Positions 23,774-31,863 of a stretch of DNA of 41,204 nucleotides are shown here, in pieces (the stretch's first letter is position 1; every line of letters begins with the position of its first letter). Under the pieces are notes generated by a model that saw only the letters and a program-made list of their open reading frames with translations, searched no databases and was not told where the DNA came from. A program made the translations under genes and the position numbers. The DNA lies in contig DISD01000035.1 in the NCBI GenBank assembly GCA_002435715.1, positions 33,439 to 74,642 on the forward strand, in the 5' to 3' direction. This DNA comes from Rhodospirillaceae bacterium UBA6219. GTDB lineage: Bacteria; Pseudomonadota; Alphaproteobacteria; Rhodospirillales; Magnetospirillaceae.

Positions 23774-24720
23774 GCCAATCCCGCCAGCAATTCATCCACG
23801 GCCGCGTCGTCGTTCCAGGCCAGGGTGACATTCAGCACCCGCACCTGATCGCGCAGCTCGGGCGGAACCCTAACCGCATCCTTGGCCGTGGTCCACACTT
23901 CCAGCCCTTGATCCAAAATCTCGGCGATCTCGGATGTCTCATAGGCATGATGGTCGGCAAAGGCCTTGGCCGTCACCAGATGGGCGCCGCATTGACGCAG
24001 GGTGTCGAAAAACTTGGCTGGACGGCCAATGCCGGCAAAGGCGGCGATCTTGGCACCGTGCAATTGGGCGGCTTCCGGCCCCGGCACCAAATGGGCCTGC
24101 AACACCGTCTTGCCGGCCAAGAGGCTTCGCACCCCAACCCTATCCTCGCCCATCAGCACCACCGCCCGGGCCCGCGCCAGCCCCTCGGCCACATTTTCGC
24201 GGCAGGGACCGGCGGGGATGACCCGACCATTGCCGAAACCATAGCCGCCATCCACCACCACCAACGCCAGATCGTGGTGCAGCGACCCGTTCTGGAAGCC
24301 GTCATCCATCACCAGCGTGCCGGCCCCCATCTCGGCGGCGGCGACGGCGCCGTCGGGGCGATGGCGCGCCACCCAGGTGGGGCCTTGGGCGGCCAGCAGC
24401 AAAGCCTCGTCGCCGACACGGGCGGCGTTGTGGCGGATGGGATCGACCAGACGCGGACCGGCCTCGGTGCCGCCATAACCCCGGGTCAGGAAATGCGGAG
24501 CACGTCCCATGGCGGCCAACTTGGCCCCCAGGACCAGACAGACCGGGGTCTTGCCGGCACCACCGGCGACGATGTTACCGACACAGATCACCGGCATGGC
24601 GGCACGAAAGCCTTCGCCACCCAAACGTTTTTTCCGCCCCCCCCAGGCGTAAAGCCCGGCCAGCGGCGACAAAAGCCGGGGCAGCAGACCGTCATGGCGC
24701 CAGAAGTCAGGAGCCTGCAT
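23764..24720 (-). CDS. lpxK: Tetraacyldisaccharide 4'-kinase
   Basis: 318 residues; the ATG at 24720 has GGAGG 6 bases upstream, inside the end of waaA (14-base overlap). It phosphorylates the 4' position of the lipid A disaccharide to give lipid IVA. The P-loop is VGNIVAGGAGKTPV (residues 48-61), typical of LpxK; FLTRGYGG, RVGDEALLLA and VMDDGFQN are family blocks, the last with the catalytic Asp-Asp. The amphipathic N-terminus (LLPRLLSPLAGLYAWG) binds the inner membrane. Position between waaA and lpxL in one overlapping operon supports the call. Confidence 0.96.
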   Translation of the reverse strand: MQAPDFWRHDGLLPRLLSPLAGLYAWGGRKKRLGGEGFRAAMPVICVGNIVAGGAGKTPVCLVLGAKLAAMGRAPHFLTRGYGGTEAGPRLVDPIRHNAARVGDEALLLAAQGPTWVARHRPDGAVAAAEMGAGTLVMDDGFQNGSLHHDLALVVVDGGYGFGNGRVIPAGPCRENVAEGLARARAVVLMGEDRVGVRSLLAGKTVLQAHLVPGPEAAQLHGAKIAAFAGIGRPAKFFDTLRQCGAHLVTAKAFADHHAYETSEIAEILDQGLEVWTTAKDAVRVPPELRDQVRVLNVTLAWNDDAAVDELLAGLAWR

Positions 24721-25960
24721 CAAGCGCCTCCAGCCACGGCGCCAGACCGCGCATCACCGAATCCAGGGCGCCGGCCTCGGAATCACTCCACAGCTGCGCG
24801 GCGCCGCGCTGCCAGGCCAAAGCGTGGGGATCGGACAAGAGCGACGCCACCGCACCGGCCAGTTCCACTTCGTCCGCCACCTGCACACCGGCGCCCACCG
24901 CCCGCATCGAGGCCACCATATCGGTGAAATTGCTCATGCGGGGGCCGAACAGCACCGCCGCCCCCAGCCGCGCCGGCTCGAACGGGTTCTGGCCGCCTTC
25001 CGCCAACAGGCTTTTGCCCATGAAGACGATGGGGCACAGTCGGAAGAACAGGCCCAGTTCACCCATGGTATCGGCGATGTAAACACCACCCTGCGGATCG
25101 TCCCCGGCTGAACGCAATCGGCAATCGGCTAACAAGTCGCGGATTTCCGGACCACGATGGGCATGACGCGGAACGATGATGGTCAACAGATCGGGGAAGC
25201 GCCCCAACAGCGCCTGATGGACGCGGGCGACCAGCACCTCTTCGCCGGGATGGGTGCTGGCGGCCAACCACGAAGGACGCGAACCAACGAGGTGACGCAG
25301 ACGCTCCAGTTCCTCGGCATCGCAGGGCAAGGGCGGCACCGCCTGTTTCAGATTGCCCAGGCACCGGCAATCACGCCCGCCCAATTGGCCCAGACGATCG
25401 GCATCCCCCGGCGTCTGGCCCAGGCACAGATCAAAGCGTCCCAGCATGGTGGCGATGAAACCCGGCGCCTTTTTCCAGCCCTTCAGCGAACGCGGCGACA
25501 CCCGCCCCTGGACCAGGATCAGCGGCACTTTGTCATGGGAAATCTGGGCCAGCAGGTTGGGCCAGAAATCGGATTCGGCCCACAGCACCAGATCGGGGCG
25601 CCAATGGTCCAGGAAACGACGGACCCAGGCTGGACGATCCACCGGGACGTATTGGTGGATGGCGCCCGTGGGCAATCGTTGGGCCATCATCTGGGCCGAG
25701 GTCACGGTGCCGCTGGTCAGCAGCACCTTCAGCCCGCGTTCCAACAAGCGATCAATCAGCGGCAACAACGACAGGCATTCGCCGACGCTGGCGCCATGCA
25801 GCCAGACCAGCCGTCCCTGGGGCCGTTCGACACTGGCCATCCCCATGCGTTCGGGGAAACGGACCGGGTCTTCCTTGCCCTGGGCCATGCGCCGCTTCAG
25901 ATAGACCGAGATCAGCGGTCCCAGAACATGCGAGGCAGCGCGGTACAGGCCGTGGATCAT
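24707..25960 (-). CDS. waaA: 3-deoxy-D-manno-octulosonic acid (Kdo) transferase
   Basis: 417 residues. Transfers Kdo from CMP-Kdo to lipid IVA. It has an N-terminal membrane-associated segment (GLYRAASHVLGPLISVYLKR), then WLHGASVGE with the catalytic Glu, LLTSGTVTSAQMM, WAESDFWPNLL, and a C-terminal nucleotide-binding half with STHPGEE, VPRHAHR, FMGKSL and GGQNPFEPARLG. This is the full GT30 pattern. The ATG at 25960 overlaps the upstream acyltransferase stop as ATGA; there is no strong ribosome site, which fits translational coupling. Whether it adds one or two Kdo residues cannot be told. Confidence 0.96.
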   Translation of the reverse strand: MIHGLYRAASHVLGPLISVYLKRRMAQGKEDPVRFPERMGMASVERPQGRLVWLHGASVGECLSLLPLIDRLLERGLKVLLTSGTVTSAQMMAQRLPTGAIHQYVPVDRPAWVRRFLDHWRPDLVLWAESDFWPNLLAQISHDKVPLILVQGRVSPRSLKGWKKAPGFIATMLGRFDLCLGQTPGDADRLGQLGGRDCRCLGNLKQAVPPLPCDAEELERLRHLVGSRPSWLAASTHPGEEVLVARVHQALLGRFPDLLTIIVPRHAHRGPEIRDLLADCRLRSAGDDPQGGVYIADTMGELGLFFRLCPIVFMGKSLLAEGGQNPFEPARLGAAVLFGPRMSNFTDMVASMRAVGAGVQVADEVELAGAVASLLSDPHALAWQRGAAQLWSDSEAGALDSVMRGLAPWLEALDAGS

Positions 25961-26649
25961 GCCGGCGGCACCGGGGGCTCGCCGACCATATGGTCGGCAC
26001 GGTCGCACAGATCGTTCATCACCTTTTCCAGCCGCGCCCGCCACTGTTCCACATCGTCATCACTGGCATCGCGGGGGATGCTGATGGGCTCGCCCCAGAT
26101 GAACTGCCCCCGGCCAAACGGCTTGGGCACCTGGAAACGGTCCCACGATTTCAGCAGCCAGCGCGGCGTCGCCGAATAAGCGATGGGCACGATGGGACAG
26201 CCCGACAGCTTGGACAAAATGACGACGCCGTCCGAGGCACGCATGCGCGGACCTTTGGGACCGTCGGGGGAAAGCCCCACATAACCGCCCGATTTCAGCA
26301 CTTTCAGCATGGCCCGCAACGCCCCCGCCCCGCCACGGGACGACGATCCGGCAATAGAGGCGATCCCGAAATGCGCCGAGGTCCGGGCGATCAATTGTCC
26401 GTCGCGATGCTGGCTGATCAGGATGTGGATGGGAACGCTGTGCTGCCAGAACTTCATCATCAGCAGCAGCCTGCCATGCCAAAAGGCGATGATGAACGGC
26501 TTGCCCTGTTGCCAGAACTGTTCCGGCACCTGGGCGTTTTCCACCTGCCAGCGCCCGGTCACCCAGACCAGACGGATGTAAAGCGAGGCCAGCCAGCACA
26601 GAAAGCCGCGGATGGTTTCGTTCTTGCCGATGCGTTTGGCCAGGCTCAC
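25957..26649 (-). CDS. DUF374 lysophospholipid acyltransferase-like protein
   Basis: 230 residues from the GTG at 26649, with GGAGG 6 bases upstream, starting 16 bases after the msbA stop. The protein shows FIIAFWHGRLLLMM (acyltransferase His), SQHRDGQLIARTSAHFGI, RGGAGALRAMLKVLKSGGYV, and the LSPDGPKGPR block, the DUF374 family signature. Members are membrane-associated acyltransferases encoded with lipid A or Kdo genes in many alphaproteobacteria. It could acylate lipid A or another envelope lipid; the acceptor is unknown. Context in the msbA-waaA-lpxK-lpxL operon argues for lipid A work. Confidence 0.88.
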   Translation of the reverse strand: MSLAKRIGKNETIRGFLCWLASLYIRLVWVTGRWQVENAQVPEQFWQQGKPFIIAFWHGRLLLMMKFWQHSVPIHILISQHRDGQLIARTSAHFGIASIAGSSSRGGAGALRAMLKVLKSGGYVGLSPDGPKGPRMRASDGVVILSKLSGCPIVPIAYSATPRWLLKSWDRFQVPKPFGRGQFIWGEPISIPRDASDDDVEQWRARLEKVMNDLCDRADHMVGEPPVPPA

Positions 26650-26665
26650 CCGCCGCCTCCGCCTG

Positions 26666-28462
26666 TCAGAAGCTCCGCCCGGCGGCGGCTTCCTCGTGGA
26701 ACTGCATGGTGTAAAGCCGGGCGTATTGTCCGCCCAGTTCCAGCAAGGAATTGTGGTCACCCGATTCCACCACCCGGCCGCGATCCAGCACATGGATGAT
26801 GTCGGCGCCGACCACGGTGGACAGACGGTGGGCGATGACGATGGTGGTCCGGCCCTTCATCAGATGATCCAGAGCGGTCTGCACCTGACGCTCGGATTCG
26901 GTGTCCAGGGCGCTGGTGGCTTCGTCCAGCAGCAAGATGGGGGCGTTCTTCAGCATGGCGCGCGCGATGGCCAGACGCTGGCGCTGACCACCCGACAGGT
27001 TCAGGCCACGCTCGCCCACCATGGTGTCGTAGCCATCGGGCAGCGACAGAATGAAATCGTGGGCGGCGGCGGCCTTGGCGGCGGCCTCGATTTCCTCGTC
27101 GGTGGCACCGAAGCGGCCATAGGCGATGTTGGCGCGGATGGTGTCGTCGAACAGCACGATTTCCTGGCTGACCAGGGAAATGCGCGACCGCAAGCTATCC
27201 AAGGCGACGTCGCGGATGTCGGTGCCGTCAATGCTGACATGGCCGTCGGTGACGTCGTAGAAACGCGGCAGCAAGTTCAGCACCGTGCTTTTGCCGGCCC
27301 CCGAGGCGCCGACCAAGGCCACCGTCTTGCCGCCGGGGATGTCCATGTCCACCCCGTCCAACGCCGCCTTGGCGCCGTCATAGGTGAAGAACACTCCTTC
27401 GAAACGGACATTGCCTTCGCGCAGCACCAGATCCTGGGCGCCGGGACGGTCCTTGATGGTGCTGTCGGTGTCCAGCACGGCGAAGCAGCGCGAGGCGGCG
27501 GCCAGACCTTCCTGCAGGTTGGTGTTCAGGTTGGCCAGGTTCTTCAGCGGCCGATAGGCCAGCATCAGCGCGGTGATGAAGGACAGGAAGGCGCCCGGCG
27601 TGGTCGGGCCCTCGATGACCCGCGACCCGCCATAGACGATGACCACGGTGATGGCGAAACCGCCCAGGAATTCCATCACCGGGCTGGAGGCCGAGCGCAC
27701 GCGGGCCGCCTTGAAGGTCAGGTCGCGCAGCGTGCCGACCAATCCGCCCACCTTGCGGTTCTCGTAATCTTCCATGCCATAGGCCTTGACCACCCGGATG
27801 CCTTGGATGGCCTGTTCCAGATAGATGGTCAGTTGCGCCTGCTGTTCCTGGGTGTTGGCGCTGACCTTGCGCATGCGCTTACCCAGGCGCGCGATGGGCA
27901 GCACGGCGATGGGAAAGAACAAGAAGCTGAAGGTCGCCAATTGCCAGTCCTTGTAGAACATGGCGCCGATCAGGAACAACGCTTCGGCGGAATCCTTGCA
28001 CAGACCGGTCAACGCGTTGGACACGGCGAAGCGCATGGCGGCGACGTCGTTGGTCAGCCGCGACAGCAAGCGGCCGGTCTGCATTTCATGGAAGAACTGG
28101 ACGTCCAGCTTCATCAGATGGCGGAACAGCCGGTTCTGCATGTCGGCGATGACCTGCAACCCCACATTGGACAGCAGCACCGCCTCGCCATAGCCGGCGA
28201 AGGATTTGGCGATGAAGGTGACCAACACCGCCAAGGCCAACGGCCACAGCAAATCCGCCTGTTTGTTGACGAAGATGAAGTTGATCACCGGATCCATCAG
28301 CAGGGCATAACCGGCGGTGGCGCCGGCCGAGACCGCCATGCAGGCGGCAGCGGCCAGAACCTTGCCCAAATAAGGACGCATGCCTTCCTTGATCAGGCGG
28401 CGCATCAGCGAACGAGACGACAGGTCCAGGGAAATCTTGTGCTTGCTCAATTGGTTGCCCAT
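26666..28462 (-). CDS. msbA: Lipid A export ATP-binding/permease protein
   Basis: 598 residues: an ABC half-transporter with six N-terminal membrane helices and a C-terminal ATPase, working as a dimer to flip core-lipid A across the inner membrane. ATPase motifs are Walker A GASGAGKST near residue 384, the Q-loop SLVSQEIVLFDD, the signature NLSGGQRQRLAIARA near 487, Walker B ILLLDEATSALD, and the H-loop IVIAHRLST. The membrane half has FFHEMQTGRLLSRLTNDV, the coupling-helix region of MsbA-type exporters. The ATG at 28462 lacks a clear ribosome site. It is the first gene of the lipid A operon, 56 bases after the PII-like pair. A general multidrug exporter is the alternative, but context supports MsbA. 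Confidence 0.94.
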   Translation of the reverse strand: MGNQLSKHKISLDLSSRSLMRRLIKEGMRPYLGKVLAAAACMAVSAGATAGYALLMDPVINFIFVNKQADLLWPLALAVLVTFIAKSFAGYGEAVLLSNVGLQVIADMQNRLFRHLMKLDVQFFHEMQTGRLLSRLTNDVAAMRFAVSNALTGLCKDSAEALFLIGAMFYKDWQLATFSFLFFPIAVLPIARLGKRMRKVSANTQEQQAQLTIYLEQAIQGIRVVKAYGMEDYENRKVGGLVGTLRDLTFKAARVRSASSPVMEFLGGFAITVVIVYGGSRVIEGPTTPGAFLSFITALMLAYRPLKNLANLNTNLQEGLAAASRCFAVLDTDSTIKDRPGAQDLVLREGNVRFEGVFFTYDGAKAALDGVDMDIPGGKTVALVGASGAGKSTVLNLLPRFYDVTDGHVSIDGTDIRDVALDSLRSRISLVSQEIVLFDDTIRANIAYGRFGATDEEIEAAAKAAAAHDFILSLPDGYDTMVGERGLNLSGGQRQRLAIARAMLKNAPILLLDEATSALDTESERQVQTALDHLMKGRTTIVIAHRLSTVVGADIIHVLDRGRVVESGDHNSLLELGGQYARLYTMQFHEEAAAGRSF

Positions 28463-28518
28463 ATGCGGCGGATCGGCGCCCGGACATTAGCACGCCGCCC
28501 CCAGGCGGGGAACCCCGT

Positions 28519-28857
28519 TCAATCCTGGTGATCGTCGGGCAACACGAAGGGGGTCAGGCGTTCGACCGGGGTCACGTACAAGGTGCCGCGTCCCGGCGTG
28601 CCGATCTTCAGCTGGGTGTAGCAGAATTCCATGATCTCGGCCAAACGCGGGTCGGGGACGACGATGAAGAATTCCTCGTTCTCGACGAATTGCACCACAC
28701 GGGCGCGGGTGCGCGAATGATCGGCCACCGCCGAGCGCGAGCCGGTATAGAAGAAATCCCAAATTCCGTGTTCGCGGGCCAGCTTGGACAGAAACGGCCG
28801 GGTGGCCCCGCCCGAGACGACACAGCGGATCAGCCATTGGGCGGGATCAGCGCTCAC
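28519..28857 (-). CDS. PII-like protein, second copy of a pair
   Basis: 112 residues from the GTG at 28857, which overlaps the end of the first PII-like gene by 11 bases. The fold pattern follows PII: a first strand (QWLIRCVVSGGATRPFLSKL), a loop where the T-loop should be (YTGSRSAVADHSR), and YVTPVERLTPF at the C-terminus, matching the ISPVEEA position of PII. It lacks the uridylylated Tyr and the T-loop sequence of GlnB. It diverges clearly from its neighbour, so the pair may form a heterotrimer or have different ligands. With the DUF1538 membrane protein it forms an overlapping operon, implying gating of that transporter. Ligand unknown. Confidence 0.8.
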   Translation of the reverse strand: MSADPAQWLIRCVVSGGATRPFLSKLAREHGIWDFFYTGSRSAVADHSRTRARVVQFVENEEFFIVVPDPRLAEIMEFCYTQLKIGTPGRGTLYVTPVERLTPFVLPDDHQD

Positions 28858-29209
28858 CGGTCAGCTTCTCCAGGATTTCTTGGGGGATGTGGGTGGCGGC
28901 GCGCTCCACCGGGGTGACATACATGAAGCCCATGCCCGGCGTGTCCAGCTTGCCGGCCAGGAACATGCGCTCGAACACGTAATTCAGCTGTTCACGCGAC
29001 ACGGCGATGGAGATCACTTCCTTTTCGGCGTTCACCGCCACCGCCAGCAGGCCCAGTTTCTCGCGCAGGCCGGTGCCGCGGGCGAAGTGGATGGTCGCCC
29101 CTTCGGCGCCGGCTTCGATGGCCGCCTTGACCACCGCATCGGCGCGGCCGCGCTGGACGATGCAGGTGATCAGATGAACGTCGGTCAGGACGGGAATGGT
29201 CAGACTCAT
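28847..29209 (-). CDS. PII-like protein, first copy of a pair
   Basis: 120 residues. The ATG at 29209 overlaps the DUF1538 stop as ATGA. PII features: VHLITCIVQRGRADAVVKAA (first strand and helix), GAEGATIHFARGTGLREKLG at the T-loop (short and Gly/Arg-rich rather than the Tyr51-bearing loop), VSREQLNYVFERMFLAGKLD, and PGMGFMYVTPVERA at the end. The Arg-rich loop could bind a nucleotide or an anion. Family knowledge: PII proteins are trimers that sense ATP/ADP/2-oxoglutarate (or cAMP and bicarbonate in SbtB) and block or open membrane transporters. Tight coupling to the DUF1538 gene suggests the same logic here. Confidence 0.85.
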   Translation of the reverse strand: MSLTIPVLTDVHLITCIVQRGRADAVVKAAIEAGAEGATIHFARGTGLREKLGLLAVAVNAEKEVISIAVSREQLNYVFERMFLAGKLDTPGMGFMYVTPVERAATHIPQEILEKLTGER

Positions 29210-30960
29210 ATTCCCGCCTCCTGCGGGTCAAGGGAACGATTGCGCCAAGCCTGCATCTTCAGGCGCACGCGGATGAACAGGCCAAGCCCCAGAACCGTCA
29301 GGATCGGCCCCAAGGACGCCATGGCCAGCATGCCGAAGCCGTCCACCGCGCCGACGGCGCCGCCGAACCCCAATCCCATGGCCAGGACCAGGGGCACGGT
29401 CACCGGCCCGGTGGTGACGCCGGCGCTGTCCCAGCCGACATTGACGAAGGTTTCGGTGGACAGCCAGGTCAGCACCAAAGCCAGCGCGTAACCCGGCAAC
29501 AGGAACCACCACAACGGCAGATCCAGCACCAGCTTGACCACCCCCGCCCCCAGGCCGCAGGCCACCCCGGCCGACACCGCCCAGATCAGCATGCGTTTGC
29601 CGAAAGCACCGTTGGACAGGGTTTCGACGGTCGCCCCCATGGCGTTCAGCGCCGGCTCGGCGATGGTGGCGCCAAAGCCCAAGGCCCAGGCGAACAGCAC
29701 CGCCACCACCACACCGATTCCGTAATCGTACATGGGGCTTTCGCTAAGGCCGGGCAAGCGGGCGAAGGCGCCGGGCACCACCGATCCGGTCTGGCCGCCC
29801 AAGGACGACAGCCCGTAGGTCAGGCCGATATTGAACAAGGCCATGCCCAGCACCGCCATGACGATGCCGAAGATCAGCACCGGACGGTCGGTGATGGTGG
29901 CGCGGGCAAAACGGGCGACCAGGGCCAAAAAGGCCACCAGCGGCAGGATGGCCCGCAGTGCCCCGATGATTTCCGCCGCTGGTGTCGCCGACAGCCAACC
30001 GGTTTGCGCCGCCTCGCCGCCCAGGGCCATGGCCTGTTCGGGGCTCAACACCTGGGCCATCAACAGCCCCAGGCACAGCACCATGACCACCGGCAGCAAG
30101 GATGCCAGGGTGACGATGCCGAAACCGACCAGCGAGCTTTCGCCCTTGCCCGCCGAACCGGCGACGCCGATGCCCAGCGCCAGCACCAAGGGCACGGTCA
30201 CCGGCCCGGTGGTGACACCGCCGCAATCCCAGGCCAAGCCGACCAAGGGGGCCAAAAGCGGATCGTCGACCATGGTCCAGGTCAAGCCCAGGGCCACCAG
30301 GGTACACAGGCTGGCGGGGATCTTCAGGCTCCAGGCGCGCAGGAACATCAGCATGCCGACCACCGCCGCCAAACCGACCCCGACGGCCACCGCCAGCACC
30401 AGCCAATGGGACCAGCCGTTCAGCAGGGCGTAAAGATAGGGGGCACGTTCGGGACGGACCAAGGAGCCGGCGGCGCGAAGGGCGCCGATGGCCGGCTCGG
30501 CGAAGGTCACCCCCATGCCCAGGGTCAGCGCCACCAACAACACCGAACGCAATCCGTGATGGCGCGGCAGGTAATGGCCGATGGTTTCACCGAACGGCAT
30601 CAACCCCAGACGCAGGCCTTCCATGAACAGCATCAGGCCGAAAAGTGTTGCGACCAACCCGCCCAGAACCGCCCAAGGCTGGTTGATGTGTTGGTGCAGG
30701 ACCAACAACTGGAACACCGCCAGATACAGGGCCAAGGGGGCGATGGCACGGAATTGTTCGCCGGCCTTGCCGCCCACATAGGGCGCCAGGATGGTGGCCA
30801 CTTGCGGTGCGTTCAGCGGCACGCGGCGCCAACGCGGGGTTTTCTGCTGTTCCCGCCGCTGCGCAGCCAGACGCGTCAGCTTGCTATAGCTCAGCGGCTT
30901 TTTGCGGACGCGGGTTTCGCGTCGGTAATCACTGTAACGGATCCGTATTTCGTCGGCCAC
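29206..30960 (-). CDS. DUF1538 integral membrane protein with internal duplication, probable transporter
   Basis: 584 residues from the GTG at 30960 (G6 run about 7 bases upstream); an ATG at 30975 is the alternative. A basic cytoplasmic N-terminus of about 65 residues precedes some 12-14 membrane segments. The protein is two homologous halves. WDCGGVTTGPVTVPLVLA near residue 242 is repeated as WDSAGVTTGPVTVPLVLA near 507; GMGVTFAEPAIGAL near 150 is repeated as GFGATIAEPALNAM near 430. Inverted or tandem repeats with conserved G-P and E-P turns in membrane helices are typical of transporters. DUF1538 has no established substrate that I know of. Two overlapping PII-like genes follow, which points to a regulated carrier or channel for a metabolite or ion. 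Confidence 0.85.
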   Translation of the reverse strand: MADEIRIRYSDYRRETRVRKKPLSYSKLTRLAAQRREQQKTPRWRRVPLNAPQVATILAPYVGGKAGEQFRAIAPLALYLAVFQLLVLHQHINQPWAVLGGLVATLFGLMLFMEGLRLGLMPFGETIGHYLPRHHGLRSVLLVALTLGMGVTFAEPAIGALRAAGSLVRPERAPYLYALLNGWSHWLVLAVAVGVGLAAVVGMLMFLRAWSLKIPASLCTLVALGLTWTMVDDPLLAPLVGLAWDCGGVTTGPVTVPLVLALGIGVAGSAGKGESSLVGFGIVTLASLLPVVMVLCLGLLMAQVLSPEQAMALGGEAAQTGWLSATPAAEIIGALRAILPLVAFLALVARFARATITDRPVLIFGIVMAVLGMALFNIGLTYGLSSLGGQTGSVVPGAFARLPGLSESPMYDYGIGVVVAVLFAWALGFGATIAEPALNAMGATVETLSNGAFGKRMLIWAVSAGVACGLGAGVVKLVLDLPLWWFLLPGYALALVLTWLSTETFVNVGWDSAGVTTGPVTVPLVLAMGLGFGGAVGAVDGFGMLAMASLGPILTVLGLGLFIRVRLKMQAWRNRSLDPQEAGI

Positions 30961-31018
30961 GCCGGGTCCCCCCATCCACCGGGCGCAGTGTGCATCGCCA
31001 CAAGCAGCGTCGCAAGGT

Positions 31019-31567
31019 CTAGAATCCACCGCCTTGGGCCAGATATTCCTCTTCCTCGGGGGTGTTTTCCCGCTCCAACGCCTGATTGCGATGGGGGAAG
31101 CGGTCGAAACGCTGGATCACCTCCATGTGACGACGGGCGTAATCCAAGCCTTCGGGGTCGTCACCGGCGGCTTCGAACAGGCGCACGCAATGTTTTTGAT
31201 CGGGCAGCGATTCGGAATGCATGAAGGGCAGATACAGGAAGCGGCGGCGGATGGGCGAAAGGCTTTGGTCATGGCCGCGCAGGATGGCCGCTTCGCTCAT
31301 GGTCAGGGCCTTCGAATCGAAGGCGAAGGCCTGATACTTGCCGCGAAAGATGTTGCGTGGGAACTGATCCAGCACGATGACCAGGGCCAAGGCGCCGTCG
31401 CGGTCTTCCAGCCAATGGTCCAGTTGGCCTTGTGCCGCCTGGGCCAGTTCTGTGCCGAAGCGTTCGGCCAATTCACGGTCCAGACCACCATCGGCGGCGA
31501 ACCAACGCTTTTCCATGTCGGGGGCGAACCAGAAATCCAGCACTGCCCGGGCCTGCGGATCACTCAC
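31019..31567 (-). CDS. DUF924 family protein
   Basis: 182 residues. ARAVLDFWFAPDMEKRWFAA at the start, LALVIVLDQFPRNIFRGK, ILRGHDQSLSPIRRRFLYLPFMHSE, and FPHRNQALERENTPEEEEYL at the end are the standard DUF924 blocks (an all-helical TPR-like domain). Function unknown; conserved widely in proteobacteria as a cytoplasmic protein. The GTG start at 31567 overlaps the DUF1289 stop as GTGA, with AGGGG 8 bases upstream. 58 bases separate it from the DUF1538 start, so it may be in the same operon. Confidence 0.88.
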   Translation of the reverse strand: MSDPQARAVLDFWFAPDMEKRWFAADGGLDRELAERFGTELAQAAQGQLDHWLEDRDGALALVIVLDQFPRNIFRGKYQAFAFDSKALTMSEAAILRGHDQSLSPIRRRFLYLPFMHSESLPDQKHCVRLFEAAGDDPEGLDYARRHMEVIQRFDRFPHRNQALERENTPEEEEYLAQGGGF

Positions 31568-31731
31568 GCCGGATGCCCCTGACGTTCGGCCACCCGGCCC
31601 AGAACTTCCTGCTTTTCTTCATCCGACGACCGCTTCCAACCACGGATTTCATCGATGGTGCGGCCGCAGCCGATGCAATAGCCGTCTTCGTCCATCTGAC
31701 ACACGGAAATACAAGGCGATTCGACACTCAC
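31564..31731 (-). CDS. DUF1289 family small zinc-binding-like protein
   Basis: 55 residues, a gene easily missed for its size. The GTG at 31731 has AGGAG 8 bases upstream. The protein reads SPCISVCQMDEDGYCIGCGR then TIDEIRGWKRSSDEEKQEVL, the exact DUF1289 pattern PC-x3-C-x-M-D-x4-C-x-G-C-G-R-T-x2-E-I-x2-W with four Cys that should bind a metal. Function is not established. It overlaps the DUF924 gene (GTGA) and is the promoter-proximal gene of this minus-strand run, divergent from pfp across a 132-base gap. I found no clear promoter sequence in that gap. Confidence 0.88.
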   Translation of the reverse strand: MSVESPCISVCQMDEDGYCIGCGRTIDEIRGWKRSSDEEKQEVLGRVAERQGHPA

Positions 31732-31863
31732 TTAGCAAACTCCTCTTTCGGGCAGTCACAGCCCCTACATGGGTCCTGCCCTTTGGTCGGACAAGCCCCC
31801 TTAGCCCTGGCACGGCGCCGTTTTTTGGGCTTATGCTGGTCAAAACGGCAGGAGGATCGTCCC

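Noticed and set aside
28519..29209. glnK/amtB-type genes
   Set aside because: The two small proteins lack the GlnB/GlnK T-loop and Tyr51, and the membrane partner is DUF1538, not an ammonium transporter.
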